In this document: one piece after another, positions 23,078-31,189 of the stretch | Position numbering within the stretch: the stretch's first letter is position 1 | Layout: the number at the start of each line of letters is the position of its first letter | DNA from: RCIO01 sp040880025 | Lineage (GTDB): Bacteria; Pseudomonadota; Alphaproteobacteria; Rhizobiales; Rhizobiaceae | NCBI GenBank assembly: GCA_040880025.1 | Contig: JBBDJD010000020.1 | Span: 62,001 to 126,000, forward strand | Reading direction: 5' to 3' | Length of the DNA stretch: 64,000 nucleotides | Made by a program: the position numbers and the translations under genes | Notes under the pieces: generated by a model | The model's input: only the letters and a program-made list of their open reading frames with translations | Databases searched by the model: none | Told to the model about the DNA's origin: nothing

Positions 23078-24708
23078 TGTCGTCGAGGCTCGAAGGGCGC
23101 TATGATTACATCATCGTCGGGGCAGGCACGGCCGGATGCGTTCTGGCGAACCGGCTGACGGAGGACCCGGCGACGCGGGTGCTGCTGGTCGAGGCCGGCG
23201 GAAGCGACAACTACCATTGGGTGCACATCCCGGTGGGTTATCTCTATTGTATCGGCAATCCGCGCACCGACTGGATGATGAAAACCGCCGCCGAGCCCGG
23301 CCTGAACGGGCGCTCGATTGCCTATCCGCGCGGCAGGATCCTTGGCGGCTGCTCCTCTATCAACGGCATGATCTACATGCGCGGTCAGGCCAGCGACTAC
23401 GATCACTGGCGTCAGCTGGGCAATGCCGGCTGGGGTTGGGATGACGTGCTGCCCTATTTTCTGAAATCGGAAGACCATCATGGCGGCGGCGGCCCGATGC
23501 ATGGTTCCGGCGGCGAATGGAGGGTGTCGCGACAGCGCTTGAAATGGGATGTGCTGCGAGCGTTCCAGGAAGGGGCGAAGGAATTCGGCATCCTGCCCCG
23601 CGCCGATTTCAACGATGGCGACAATGAAGGCTCGGGGTTCTTCGAGGTCAATCAGCGCCGCGGCCTGCGCTGGAACGCATCGAAGGCCTTCCTGCGTCCC
23701 GCACTGAAGCGGCCCAATCTCAGGCTGGTCACGCACGCGCACGTTGAGGCCATCATCCTGGAAGGTCGTAGCGCAAAGGGCATCCGGTTCGTTCACGATG
23801 GCGCAGGGCACGAAGCGTTCGCCGAGCGTGAAGTGTTGCTCGCTGCCGGCGCCATCCATTCTCCGAAGCTGATGGAGCACTCCGGTATCGGCAGCCCGGC
23901 GATGCTACGCGATGCGGGCATCGACGTTGCGCATGAAAGTCCGGGTGTCGGCGAGAACCTGCAGGACCATCTCCAGATACGCACCGCATTCAAGGTAGCG
24001 GGCGCGAAGACGCTGAACACCATGCTCGGCAGTCGGCTGGGAAAAGTGCGCGTCGCGCTCCAGTATGCGCTGACGCAGAGCGGTCCGATGTCCATGGCGC
24101 CGAGCCAGTTTGGCATGTTCACGAAGTCGGATCCCGCGAAGGCGACGCCTAACCTGGAATATCACGTGCAGCCCTTGTCGACCGACAAGCTGGGCGATCC
24201 GCTGCACCCGTTTCCGGCGATCACCGTTTCTGTCTGCAATCTGAGGCCCGAAAGCGTCGGCAGCGTGCATGTGAAGAGTTCCGATACCCTCGAGCAGCCT
24301 GAGATACGGCCGAACTATCTCTCGACGGCCGGTGACCGCGATATCGCGGTCAAGTCGATACGCCAGGCCCGCCGGATGATGACGTCGCGGGCCATGGAAC
24401 GCTATCGGCCCGAGGAATTCCTGCCCGGCATTGAGCATCAGACGGATGAGGCGATCCTCGAACAGGTGGGCAACATTGCCACGACGATCTTTCACCCGGT
24501 CGGCAGCTGCAAGATGGGCAATGACGACGGGGCGGTGGTCGGCACTGATCTCAGGGTGCGCGGCATCGACGGGCTGCGGGTGATCGACGCTTCGATAATG
24601 CCCCGCATCGTCTCGGGGAACACGGCTTCGCCCGTCGTGATGATCGCGGAAAAGGCGGCGGCCATGATTCGCGCCGGAGCGGGTTCCCACTCTGCTCGCT
24701 CGATCTGA
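23074..24708 (+). CDS. GMC-family FAD oxidoreductase (choline/alcohol dehydrogenase-like)
   Basis: 544 residues. The N-terminal dinucleotide fold is I-I-V-G-A-G-T-A-G-C. The GMC signature region is G-G-C-S-S-I-N-G-M-I-Y-M-R-G. C-terminal catalytic residues are His in H-P-V-G-S-C-K-M-G and Asn in S-G-N-T-A-S-P. It overlaps the kinase stop (ATGA), so it is the last gene of the operon. It could oxidise the incoming polyol to an aldehyde or ketone. Confidence 0.9.
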   Translation: MMSSRLEGRYDYIIVGAGTAGCVLANRLTEDPATRVLLVEAGGSDNYHWVHIPVGYLYCIGNPRTDWMMKTAAEPGLNGRSIAYPRGRILGGCSSINGMIYMRGQASDYDHWRQLGNAGWGWDDVLPYFLKSEDHHGGGGPMHGSGGEWRVSRQRLKWDVLRAFQEGAKEFGILPRADFNDGDNEGSGFFEVNQRRGLRWNASKAFLRPALKRPNLRLVTHAHVEAIILEGRSAKGIRFVHDGAGHEAFAEREVLLAAGAIHSPKLMEHSGIGSPAMLRDAGIDVAHESPGVGENLQDHLQIRTAFKVAGAKTLNTMLGSRLGKVRVALQYALTQSGPMSMAPSQFGMFTKSDPAKATPNLEYHVQPLSTDKLGDPLHPFPAITVSVCNLRPESVGSVHVKSSDTLEQPEIRPNYLSTAGDRDIAVKSIRQARRMMTSRAMERYRPEEFLPGIEHQTDEAILEQVGNIATTIFHPVGSCKMGNDDGAVVGTDLRVRGIDGLRVIDASIMPRIVSGNTASPVVMIAEKAAAMIRAGAGSHSARSI

Positions 24709-24810
24709 GACAGAGCTGAACGAACGGCCTGTTTTGTGGGCGGCGATCCCGGGATTTGGCGAGCCATTTTGGGCGAGCAGCGGAACGGCAGCTTCCTGAC
24801 CTTGCATCCC

Positions 24811-24838
24811 GAAAGCCGCCTACCCGCTTCCGGCCCCA
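24811..24838. repeat. Intergenic repeat element, copy 1
   Basis: GAAAGC, a short variable spacer and a 17-bp core (ACCCGCTTCCGGCCCCA at 24822-24838) recur at 55599-55626. Both copies lie between genes, which suggests a small dispersed repeat family. Confidence 0.45.
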
Positions 24839-24893
24839 ATCGAGGCGTTCCACATATTGGCGCCAATCGCCTACTTCCGTGCGACACGCGGCA

Positions 24894-25646
24894 TCAGCCT
24901 GCCGGCCGGTCGATCCTGAGCTCGACACGGTCGGCGGCGAAATGAGTCCGCGAATACTGGATCGGATCGCCGGCCATGCCCGCGTTGACGGCCTCGGTGA
25001 CCAGCACAACGGCGCCCGGTGAGAGCCGCAACGTTGCCAGATCTTCACGATCTGCCAACCGTGCTGTGACCGTCGTGGTCTGACGCACATAGTCCTCAAT
25101 GCCGAATGCCTTCAGCGTGGCTGTGATTGAGCCCGTGGCGGCGAAGCGGTTCTCTATACCGGCGAACCGGTCAGCGTCGAACCAGCTCTGGGCGCGCGAC
25201 ACCGGCCTGCCGTCGGCCTCGCTGCGCGTGTTAAGCCTGATCAGCTTCGTACCCTCCACGACGCCGAGGGCGCTCGCGGCAGCGGGGCCAGCCGGCTCGA
25301 TCGCATGGGAAATGAGAATGCCCCGGCGCTCTTGCGCCTGTCCTGCCAGACCTTCGGAAAAGCGGGTGCGTGCGCCAATCGGATAGGTCAGCCGGGGGAG
25401 CGTTTCAATGAATGTACCCCGCCCCTGCTCGGCGCGCAGCACGCCCTCCTGAACGAGGAGGGCGATCGCGCTTCGCACCGTGTGGCGGTTCACGCCAAAC
25501 TGATCGGCCAGCGCCATTTCGGGCGGCAGGCGGCCGGAGCCATCGAATTCCCCCGACGATGCAAGCAGGCGGATGCGGTCGGCGATCTGTCGCCACAGCG
25601 CAACGCCGCTCCTGCGTTCGATGATGTCCGGCGCTGTCTGATCCAA
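24894..25646 (-). CDS. phnF: PhnF, GntR/HutC-family regulator of phosphonate use
   Basis: 250 residues. The N-terminal winged helix (about 15-80; A-L-W-R-Q-I-A-D-R-I, L-P-P-E-M-A-L-A-D-Q-F-G-V-N-R-H-T-V-R) is typical of GntR. The C-terminal chorismate-lyase-like UTRA effector domain (about 95-245) places it in the HutC branch. It is divergent from phnG with 108 bp between them, the usual place for phnF. It probably represses the phn genes until a phosphonate or pathway metabolite is present. Confidence 0.9.
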   Translation of the reverse strand: MDQTAPDIIERRSGVALWRQIADRIRLLASSGEFDGSGRLPPEMALADQFGVNRHTVRSAIALLVQEGVLRAEQGRGTFIETLPRLTYPIGARTRFSEGLAGQAQERRGILISHAIEPAGPAAASALGVVEGTKLIRLNTRSEADGRPVSRAQSWFDADRFAGIENRFAATGSITATLKAFGIEDYVRQTTTVTARLADREDLATLRLSPGAVVLVTEAVNAGMAGDPIQYSRTHFAADRVELRIDRPAG

Positions 25647-25657
25647 TCTGCTCTCCG

Positions 25658-25675
25658 TGTCATGCCAGCGTCACA
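25658..25675 (+). promoter_or_regulatory. Pho-box-like PhoB site upstream of phnG
   Basis: GTGTCAT, 4 bp, GCGTCAC: two GTCA half-sites 11 bp apart, matching 12 of 18 positions of the classic PhoB box. It lies about 80 bp before the phnG start, a suitable position for activation under phosphate limitation. Confidence 0.5.
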
Positions 25676-25697
25676 GGCGGGATTTACATGCTCCGAA

Positions 25698-25727
25698 TGA
25701 CTTGTATATTTATCTATATAACTAGAC
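25698..25727. promoter_or_regulatory. AT-rich imperfect palindrome, possible PhnF operator
   Basis: The segment reads roughly TGTATAT, 6 bp, ATATAAC, an imperfect inverted repeat of the GT...AC type bound by HutC-branch GntR proteins. It sits between phnF and phnG. Assignment rests on position and symmetry only. Confidence 0.3.
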
Positions 25728-25754
25728 ACATCGCCAATCAAGCAGGAGACGAAC

Positions 25755-26213
25755 TTGCACCGAGACAAAGAACGCCAGGCCCGGCGGCAAGCCAACATGG
25801 CCGTCCTGGCGCGCGCTCCGGGCGATCGGTTGAAGGTGCTGTGGGTCGAGGCCGGAATCGCCGTCGAGCACGAGATGGTGCGCGGCCCGGAAACCGGGCT
25901 GGTGACGGTTCGCGGACGGATCGGCGGCGGCGGCTCGCCCTTCAATGTCGGCGAAGCGACGGTGACGCGCTCGACCGTCCGTCTTGCTGGCGGCGCGGTG
26001 GGTCACGCATATGCGCTCGGCCGCGACAAGGAGAAGGCGCGCATCTCGGCTCTCATCGATGCGCTCTGGCAGGACGAGGCGCTGCAGCCGGCGCTCACCG
26101 AGCGCATCTTCGATCCGCTGGCGCAGGAACTCGGTGCGCAAGATACGACCCGGCAGGCCCAGACGGCGGCGACCCGGGTCGATTTCTTCACCATGGTTCG
26201 CGGAGAGGACTGA
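25755..26213 (+). CDS. phnG: PhnG, carbon-phosphorus lyase complex subunit
   Basis: 152 residues, the usual size. The conserved core G-E-A-T-V-T-R and the H-A-Y-A-L-G-R-D segment identify it. PhnG is part of the PhnGHIJ core complex that makes ribose-1-phosphonate triphosphate from phosphonates and ATP. The start is TTG at 25755, supported by AGGAG 6 bp upstream. The stop overlaps the phnH ATG (TGATG). Confidence 0.9.
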   Translation: MHRDKERQARRQANMAVLARAPGDRLKVLWVEAGIAVEHEMVRGPETGLVTVRGRIGGGGSPFNVGEATVTRSTVRLAGGAVGHAYALGRDKEKARISALIDALWQDEALQPALTERIFDPLAQELGAQDTTRQAQTAATRVDFFTMVRGED

Positions 26214-26821
26214 TGACGGCTGATCTCGATGGCGTCGGCGGCGATTTCACGGAGCCTGTTTTCGGGGCGCAAAGCACATTTCGGCGCGTCATGGATGCTA
26301 TGGCGCGGCCGGGTTCAATCCAAAAGCTTTCAGACCTGCCGAAGCCGCCCGCACCGCTTTCCGCGGTCGCAGGCGCGGTGGCGTCCACGCTTTGCGATCA
26401 CGACACGCCGGTCTGGCTGGATTCCGCGCTGACCGTCGCGCAACCGCTCGCGTCATGGCTCGGCTTCCATACGGGCGCGCTGGTGGCGCGCAATCCGGCA
26501 GAAGCGCACTTCGCCTTCTGTTCAAGCCCGATGGAACTGATCGCACTGGAGAACTTCGCGCAGGGCTCGCAGGAGTATCCGGACCGGTCGGCGACAATCG
26601 TGCTGCAGGTGACGAGTTTCGAGACCGGCAAGCCTCTCGCGTTGCGCGGGCCAGGCATCAAGGACGGGATCGAGATCGCGCCGCATCCGCTACCGCGACA
26701 TTTCGTCGAGCAATGGCGGCAGAACCGTGCGCGCTTCCCGCGCGGTGTGGACATCATCCTGGCGGGACCCAATGCCGTCGCCGGACTTCCGCGCAGCGTG
26801 CGCATCGAACACGGAGATTGA
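26213..26821 (+). CDS. phnH: PhnH, carbon-phosphorus lyase complex subunit
   Basis: 202 residues. The N-terminus has the family pattern F-R-x-V-M-D-A-M-A-R-P-G and the middle has L-R-G-P-G-I. PhnH binds PhnJ in the core complex. It overlaps phnG by one base and ends 3 bp before phnI, so it is tightly coupled. Confidence 0.92.
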   Translation: MTADLDGVGGDFTEPVFGAQSTFRRVMDAMARPGSIQKLSDLPKPPAPLSAVAGAVASTLCDHDTPVWLDSALTVAQPLASWLGFHTGALVARNPAEAHFAFCSSPMELIALENFAQGSQEYPDRSATIVLQVTSFETGKPLALRGPGIKDGIEIAPHPLPRHFVEQWRQNRARFPRGVDIILAGPNAVAGLPRSVRIEHGD

Positions 26822-26824
26822 GAA

Positions 26825-27928
26825 ATGTATGTCGCTGTGAAAGGCGGAGAAGCGGCAATCCGAAATGCGCACACGCTGCTCGCCGACCGGCGGCGCGGCG
26901 ACCGCTCGGTGCCGGCGCTCAGGCTCGACCAGATCGTCGAACAGCTTGCGCTTGGCGTCGATCGCGTGATGGCAGAAGGCTCGCTCTACGACAGGGAACT
27001 GGCGGCGCTGGCAATCACCCAGGCGCGCGGCGATATGATCGAAGCGGTGTTTCTGGTGCGCGCCTTCCGCACCACACTGCCGCGCTTTGGCTACACGCGC
27101 GCGGCCGATACGGCGGCGATGCAGGTCGAGCGCCGGATTTCGGCAACCTACAAGGATCTGCCGGGTGGCCAGCTTCTCGGCCCAACCTTCGATTACACCC
27201 ACCGGTTGCTCGAACCGGAAATCGCCGCCGGGGTCGATCCCGAAAGTCCCGAGACGCGGGACAGCGGCGAGGAAGCAATGCCGCGGGTCACCGATATTCT
27301 CGCGCATGAGGACCTGATCGAAAGCGACGGCGACGTGCCGCAGGGCAGGCCGGTTGCCGACATCTCGCGCGAGCCGCTGGAGTTTCCGTTGCAGCGCGAT
27401 GCGAGGCTGCAGGCGCTGGCGCGCGGTGATGAGGGCTTCCTGCTGGCGCTCGCTTATTCGACTCAGCGCGGCTATGCACGCAGCCATCCCTTCGTCGGCG
27501 AGATCCGGATCGGTGAGATCGATCTCGAACTAGAGGTGCCGGAACTGCCCTTCCCGGTGCCGCTCGGTCGCGTCCGCGTGACCGAATGCCAGATGGTCAA
27601 TCAGTTCAAGGGATCGGCCAAGGCGCCGCCGCAATTCACCCGCGGCTACGGGCTGGTGTTCGGCCAGTCGGAGCGCAAGGCAATGGCCATGTCGCTGTGC
27701 GATCGCGCGCTGAGGGCTTCCGAACTGGGCGAAGACATCGTGGCGGCCGCACAGGACGAGGAATTCGTCATCTCGCATTCCGACAACGTGCAGGCAACCG
27801 GCTTCGTGGAGCATCTGAAGCTGCCGCATTATGTCGACTTCCAGGCCGAACTCGATCTGGTGCGCCGTATGCGGGCCGAGGCGGAAGTCCGCTCCACAGA
27901 CGACGGGCACAGGGAGGCGGCGGAATGA
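26825..27928 (+). CDS. phnI: PhnI, carbon-phosphorus lyase nucleosidase/transferase subunit
   Basis: 367 residues, family-typical length. It starts M-Y-V-A-V-K-G-G-E-A-A-I, the standard PhnI N-terminus, and carries the conserved Q-L-L-G-P-T-F-D-Y-T-H-R-L and the C-terminal S-H-S-D-N-V-Q-A-T-G-F-V-E-H-L-K-L-P-H-Y. It displaces adenine from ATP with the phosphonate. A 148-bp spacer to phnJ is unusual for this otherwise gapless operon. Confidence 0.95.
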   Translation: MYVAVKGGEAAIRNAHTLLADRRRGDRSVPALRLDQIVEQLALGVDRVMAEGSLYDRELAALAITQARGDMIEAVFLVRAFRTTLPRFGYTRAADTAAMQVERRISATYKDLPGGQLLGPTFDYTHRLLEPEIAAGVDPESPETRDSGEEAMPRVTDILAHEDLIESDGDVPQGRPVADISREPLEFPLQRDARLQALARGDEGFLLALAYSTQRGYARSHPFVGEIRIGEIDLELEVPELPFPVPLGRVRVTECQMVNQFKGSAKAPPQFTRGYGLVFGQSERKAMAMSLCDRALRASELGEDIVAAAQDEEFVISHSDNVQATGFVEHLKLPHYVDFQAELDLVRRMRAEAEVRSTDDGHREAAE

Positions 27929-27933
27929 CAGTT

Positions 27934-28047
27934 TCAAGTTTCCTGGTCGGGCGTCCTTCGGCCGCGGGCCCGCGCGGCATAGCCGCGATAGATGAGCCAT
28001 GCGACCAGCAGCAGCGCGGCGATTACCGGAATGATCAGCAGATCCAT
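27934..28047 (-). CDS. Possible antisense small membrane protein between phnI and phnJ
   Basis: A 37-codon ORF on the minus strand fills most of the phnI-phnJ gap. Its product is one hydrophobic helix (residues 3-19) followed by a basic tail (R-G-Y-A-A-R-A-R-G-R-R). GGAG stands 7 bp before the ATG at 28047, a proper ribosome site. The form matches small single-pass membrane proteins, but nothing else proves expression. It could instead be chance. Confidence 0.3.
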   Translation of the reverse strand: MDLLIIPVIAALLLVAWLIYRGYAARARGRRTPDQET

Positions 28048-28076
28048 TGTCATCTCCATTTCTCGGGAGACAACGC

Positions 28077-28970
28077 ATGATGAGCGCCAATGGTGCCGCC
28101 GCGCCCGATATCGCGACTTACAACTTCGCCTATCTGGACGAGCAGACGAAACGCATGATCCGCCGTGCGATCCTGAAGGGGATCGCGATCCCCGGCTACC
28201 AGGTGCCGTTCGCAAGCCGGGAAATGCCGATGCCTTATGGCTGGGGCACCGGCGGCGTTCAGGTTACGGCGTCGATCATAGGCCCGGACGACGTGCTCAA
28301 GGTCATCGATCAGGGCGCCGACGACACGACCAATGCGGTGTCCATCCGCGCCTTTTTCCAGAAGGTCACCAATGTTTCCGTCACGACCGCCACGGCCGAC
28401 GCCACGATTATCCAGACACGTCACCGCATCCCCGAACATCCGCTGACAGAAGGCCAGGTGCTGGTCTATCAGGTGCCCATCCCCGAGCCGCTGCGCTTCC
28501 TCGAACCGCGCGAGACCGAGACGCGCAAGATGCACGCGCTCGAGGAATACGGACTCATGCATGTGAAACTCTACGAGGATATCGCCCGCCACGGCCACAT
28601 CGCCACGACCTACGCGTACCCGGTCAAGGTCGAGGGGCGATATGTGATGGACCCTTCGCCGACGCCGAAATTCGACAATCCGAAAATGCACATGTCGCCG
28701 GCTCTGCAATTGTTCGGCGCCGGCCGCGAAAAGCGCATTTACGCGATCCCGCCCTACACCGATGTCGTCAGCCTCGATTTCGAGGACCATCCGTTCGAAG
28801 TGCAGAGGTTCGACAAGCCCTGTGCGCTGTGCGGGGCGGAAAATATCTATCTCGACGAGGTGATCCTCGACGATCAAGGCGGCCGGATGTTCGTGTGTTC
28901 GGATACGGATCATTGCGAGGGAAGGCGCGCCGACGGGCACGAGGGCTCGATGGCGGAGGCCGTCCAATGA
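28077..28970 (+). CDS. phnJ: PhnJ, radical-SAM carbon-phosphorus lyase
   Basis: 297 residues. PhnJ cleaves the C-P bond using an Fe4S4 cluster and S-adenosylmethionine. The expected cysteines are present: Cys249 and Cys252 in P-C-A-L-C-G-A-E-N, Cys274 in F-V-C-S-D-T-D and Cys280 in D-H-C-E-G. The N-terminal G-I-A-I-P-G-Y-Q-V-P-F-A-S-R-E-M-P segment is typical. Tandem ATGs at 28077 and 28080 follow a GGGAG site. The stop overlaps phnK (ATGA). Confidence 0.95.
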   Translation: MMSANGAAAPDIATYNFAYLDEQTKRMIRRAILKGIAIPGYQVPFASREMPMPYGWGTGGVQVTASIIGPDDVLKVIDQGADDTTNAVSIRAFFQKVTNVSVTTATADATIIQTRHRIPEHPLTEGQVLVYQVPIPEPLRFLEPRETETRKMHALEEYGLMHVKLYEDIARHGHIATTYAYPVKVEGRYVMDPSPTPKFDNPKMHMSPALQLFGAGREKRIYAIPPYTDVVSLDFEDHPFEVQRFDKPCALCGAENIYLDEVILDDQGGRMFVCSDTDHCEGRRADGHEGSMAEAVQ

Positions 28971-29743
28971 CCGACGATCCACTTCTGCGCGTCACCTCGC
29001 TTTCCAAATCCTACGGATCGCGCATCGGCTGCCAGGACGTGACGTTCGACCTGTGGCCGGGCGAGGTTCTGGCCGTCGTCGGCGAATCCGGCTCCGGCAA
29101 GACGACACTGCTCAATTGCGTATCCACACGGCTTTTGCCATCCGCGGGCACGGTCTCCTACCGGATGCGCGACGGCCAGTGGCGCGATCTCTACCGGATG
29201 AGCGAGGCCGAGCGCCGCTTCCTGATGCGCACCGACTGGGGTTTCGTCCACCAGAACCCCGCCGATGGCCTGCGCATGACCGTATCGGCCGGCGCCAACG
29301 TCGGCGAGCGGCTGATGGCGATTGGCGACCGGCATTACGGCCGCATCCGGGGAACCGCGATCGACTGGCTGGAGCGCGTCGAGATCGCCGAGGACCGGGT
29401 TGACGACCAGCCCCGCGCATTCTCCGGCGGTATGCGCCAGAGGCTGCAGATCGCCCGCAATCTGGTCACCAGCCCGCGGCTGGTCTTCATGGACGAACCG
29501 ACAGGTGGGTTGGACGTCTCGGTGCAGGCGCGGCTGCTCGATCTGCTGCGAGGCCTGGTTTCGGAGCTCGGGCTTGCGGCCATCGTGGTGACGCACGACC
29601 TCGCCGTTGCGCGGCTCCTGTCGCACCGCATGATGGTGATGAAAGACGGGCGCGTGGTTGAGACCGGCCTCACCGACCGGGTGCTCGACGACCCGCGCCA
29701 GCCCTACACCCAGCTTCTCGTGTCATCCATTCTTCAGGTGTGA
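28967..29743 (+). CDS. phnK: PhnK, ABC-type ATPase of the C-P lyase complex
   Basis: 258 residues. Walker A is G-E-S-G-S-G-K-T-T, the signature is F-S-G-G-M-R-Q-R-L and Walker B is L-V-F-M-D-E-P-T-G-G-L-D. Although ABC-like, PhnK binds the PhnGHIJ core rather than a membrane permease. It overlaps phnJ by 4 bp. Confidence 0.93.
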   Translation: MTDDPLLRVTSLSKSYGSRIGCQDVTFDLWPGEVLAVVGESGSGKTTLLNCVSTRLLPSAGTVSYRMRDGQWRDLYRMSEAERRFLMRTDWGFVHQNPADGLRMTVSAGANVGERLMAIGDRHYGRIRGTAIDWLERVEIAEDRVDDQPRAFSGGMRQRLQIARNLVTSPRLVFMDEPTGGLDVSVQARLLDLLRGLVSELGLAAIVVTHDLAVARLLSHRMMVMKDGRVVETGLTDRVLDDPRQPYTQLLVSSILQV

Positions 29744-29745
29744 TC

Positions 29746-30453
29746 ATGCCGACTCCGCTCGTCGTTTCCGAAGTCGCCAAGAGCTTCACCATGCATCTGC
29801 GCGATGGTGTCAGGCTCGCGGTGGTTGAGAACGTCTCCTTTTCCCTCAAGGCGGGCGAAAGCGCGGTGCTGGGCGGTCCGTCGGGCGCCGGCAAGAGCTC
29901 AATCGTCAAGATGCTCTACGGCAACTACGCGGTCGATGCGGGCCAGATCATCGTCAGCCACCGTGGCGATCTGGTCGATCTCGCGGCAGCAGACCCGCGC
30001 GCAGTCATCGCGATGCGCCGTGACACGATTGGCTATGTCAGCCAGTTCCTGCGCACCATCCCGCGCGTCCCGGCGGTGGACGTGGTGGCGGAGCCGCTGG
30101 TTGCGCGCGGCATCGAACGCGAGACTGCCCTGGAGCGGGCGCGCCACATGCTTGCCCGCCTCAACCTGCCGGAACGGTTGTGGCAGCTTCCGCCCGCCAC
30201 CTTCTCGGGTGGCGAGCAGCAGCGCGTGAACATTGCGCGCGGCTTCATCACTGACCACCCGATCCTTCTGCTCGACGAGCCCACGGCCTCGCTCGATGCG
30301 GCGAACCGGCGGGTGGTGATCGACATGATCAACGAAAAGAAGACGGCAGGGGTGGCGATGCTCGGCATCTTTCATGACCTCGACGTGCGCGAAGCAATCG
30401 CCGACCAGATCATCGACGTGATGGATTTCGCGCCGGGGGAAATAGCCGCGTGA
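29746..30453 (+). CDS. phnL: PhnL, ABC-type ATPase of the C-P lyase complex
   Basis: 235 residues from ATG 29746, which gives the canonical M-P-T-P-L-V-V-S-E-V-A-K-S-F start; GTG 29740 is an alternative overlapping phnK. Walker A is G-G-P-S-G-A-G-K-S-S, the signature is F-S-G-G-E-Q-Q-R-V-N and Walker B is I-L-L-L-D-E-P-T-A-S-L-D. It acts with PhnK and the core complex. Confidence 0.93.
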   Translation: MPTPLVVSEVAKSFTMHLRDGVRLAVVENVSFSLKAGESAVLGGPSGAGKSSIVKMLYGNYAVDAGQIIVSHRGDLVDLAAADPRAVIAMRRDTIGYVSQFLRTIPRVPAVDVVAEPLVARGIERETALERARHMLARLNLPERLWQLPPATFSGGEQQRVNIARGFITDHPILLLDEPTASLDAANRRVVIDMINEKKTAGVAMLGIFHDLDVREAIADQIIDVMDFAPGEIAA

Positions 30454-31064
30454 CGAAGCTCACGGAAAAACCTCTGGTCCACCCCACGGCGGAGGTCTCT
30501 GAGTCCACGCTGGGGCGCTACACACAGATCGCGGAGCGCTGCCGTGTGCATGAAACCGTACTGGGCGACTATTCCTACATGATGCAGGATTGCAGTTCCT
30601 GGTGCGCCGAAATCGGCAAGTTCTCCAACATCGCGTCCGGCGTGCGCTTCAACGCCACAAACCACCCGACCTGGCGGCCAACGCTGCACCACTTCACCTA
30701 CCGTGCGTCCGACTACTGGGACGACGCGGAGCACGAGACGGAATTCTTCGAATGGCGGCGCGGCAACATGGTGCGCGTCGGTCATGACACATGGTTCGGT
30801 CATGGCTCGACCGTGCTGCCCGGTGTGACGGTGGGCGACGGAGCGGTGGTCGGATCGGGCGCGGTGGTGACAAAGGACGTCGCGCCATACACGATCGTCG
30901 GCGGCGTACCGGCCAGGCCGATCCGCGACCGCTTCGACCGCAATACCGCTGAGCGTTTTCGGGCGCTTGCCTGGTGGGACTGGGACCACCGGCAACTGCG
31001 GGATGCGCTCGATGATTTCCGCACGCTTTCGACCGAACAATTCCTCGAAAAATTCGGCGCCTGA
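30450..31064 (+). CDS. Phosphonate-locus hexapeptide-repeat acetyltransferase
   Basis: 204 residues of left-handed beta-helix repeats (H-P-T-A-E-V-S-E-S-T-L-G..., later V-T-V-G-D-G-A-V-V-G-S-G-A-V-V-T-K-D-V). It ends with the xenobiotic-acyltransferase motif Y-T-I-V-G-G-V-P-A-R-P-I. This family often sits in phn operons next to phnL and may acetylate an aminophosphonate or sugar. The GTG start overlaps the phnL stop by 4 bp. Substrate unknown. Confidence 0.85.
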   Translation: MTKLTEKPLVHPTAEVSESTLGRYTQIAERCRVHETVLGDYSYMMQDCSSWCAEIGKFSNIASGVRFNATNHPTWRPTLHHFTYRASDYWDDAEHETEFFEWRRGNMVRVGHDTWFGHGSTVLPGVTVGDGAVVGSGAVVTKDVAPYTIVGGVPARPIRDRFDRNTAERFRALAWWDWDHRQLRDALDDFRTLSTEQFLEKFGA

Positions 31065-31091
31065 TCCACAGTCCCGAGCCGGCACTGTGTA

Positions 31092-31109
31092 TCGTCACGG
31101 AAGCGTCAT
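31092..31109 (+). promoter_or_regulatory. Pho-box-like PhoB site upstream of phnC
   Basis: TCGTCAC, 4 bp, GCGTCAT: two GTCA half-sites spaced 11 bp, in the 125-bp gap before phnC. The match to the classic box is only 10 of 18 positions, but core and spacing are kept. It would give the phnCDE transporter its own phosphate-starvation promoter. Confidence 0.4.
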
Positions 31110-31189
31110 GCAAGTGACATTGCACATTCACGTCCGTCCGCTAGCCCAGTTCGCAGATGCGAAGAAACCCCAGCGGACAGGAGCGCTTC

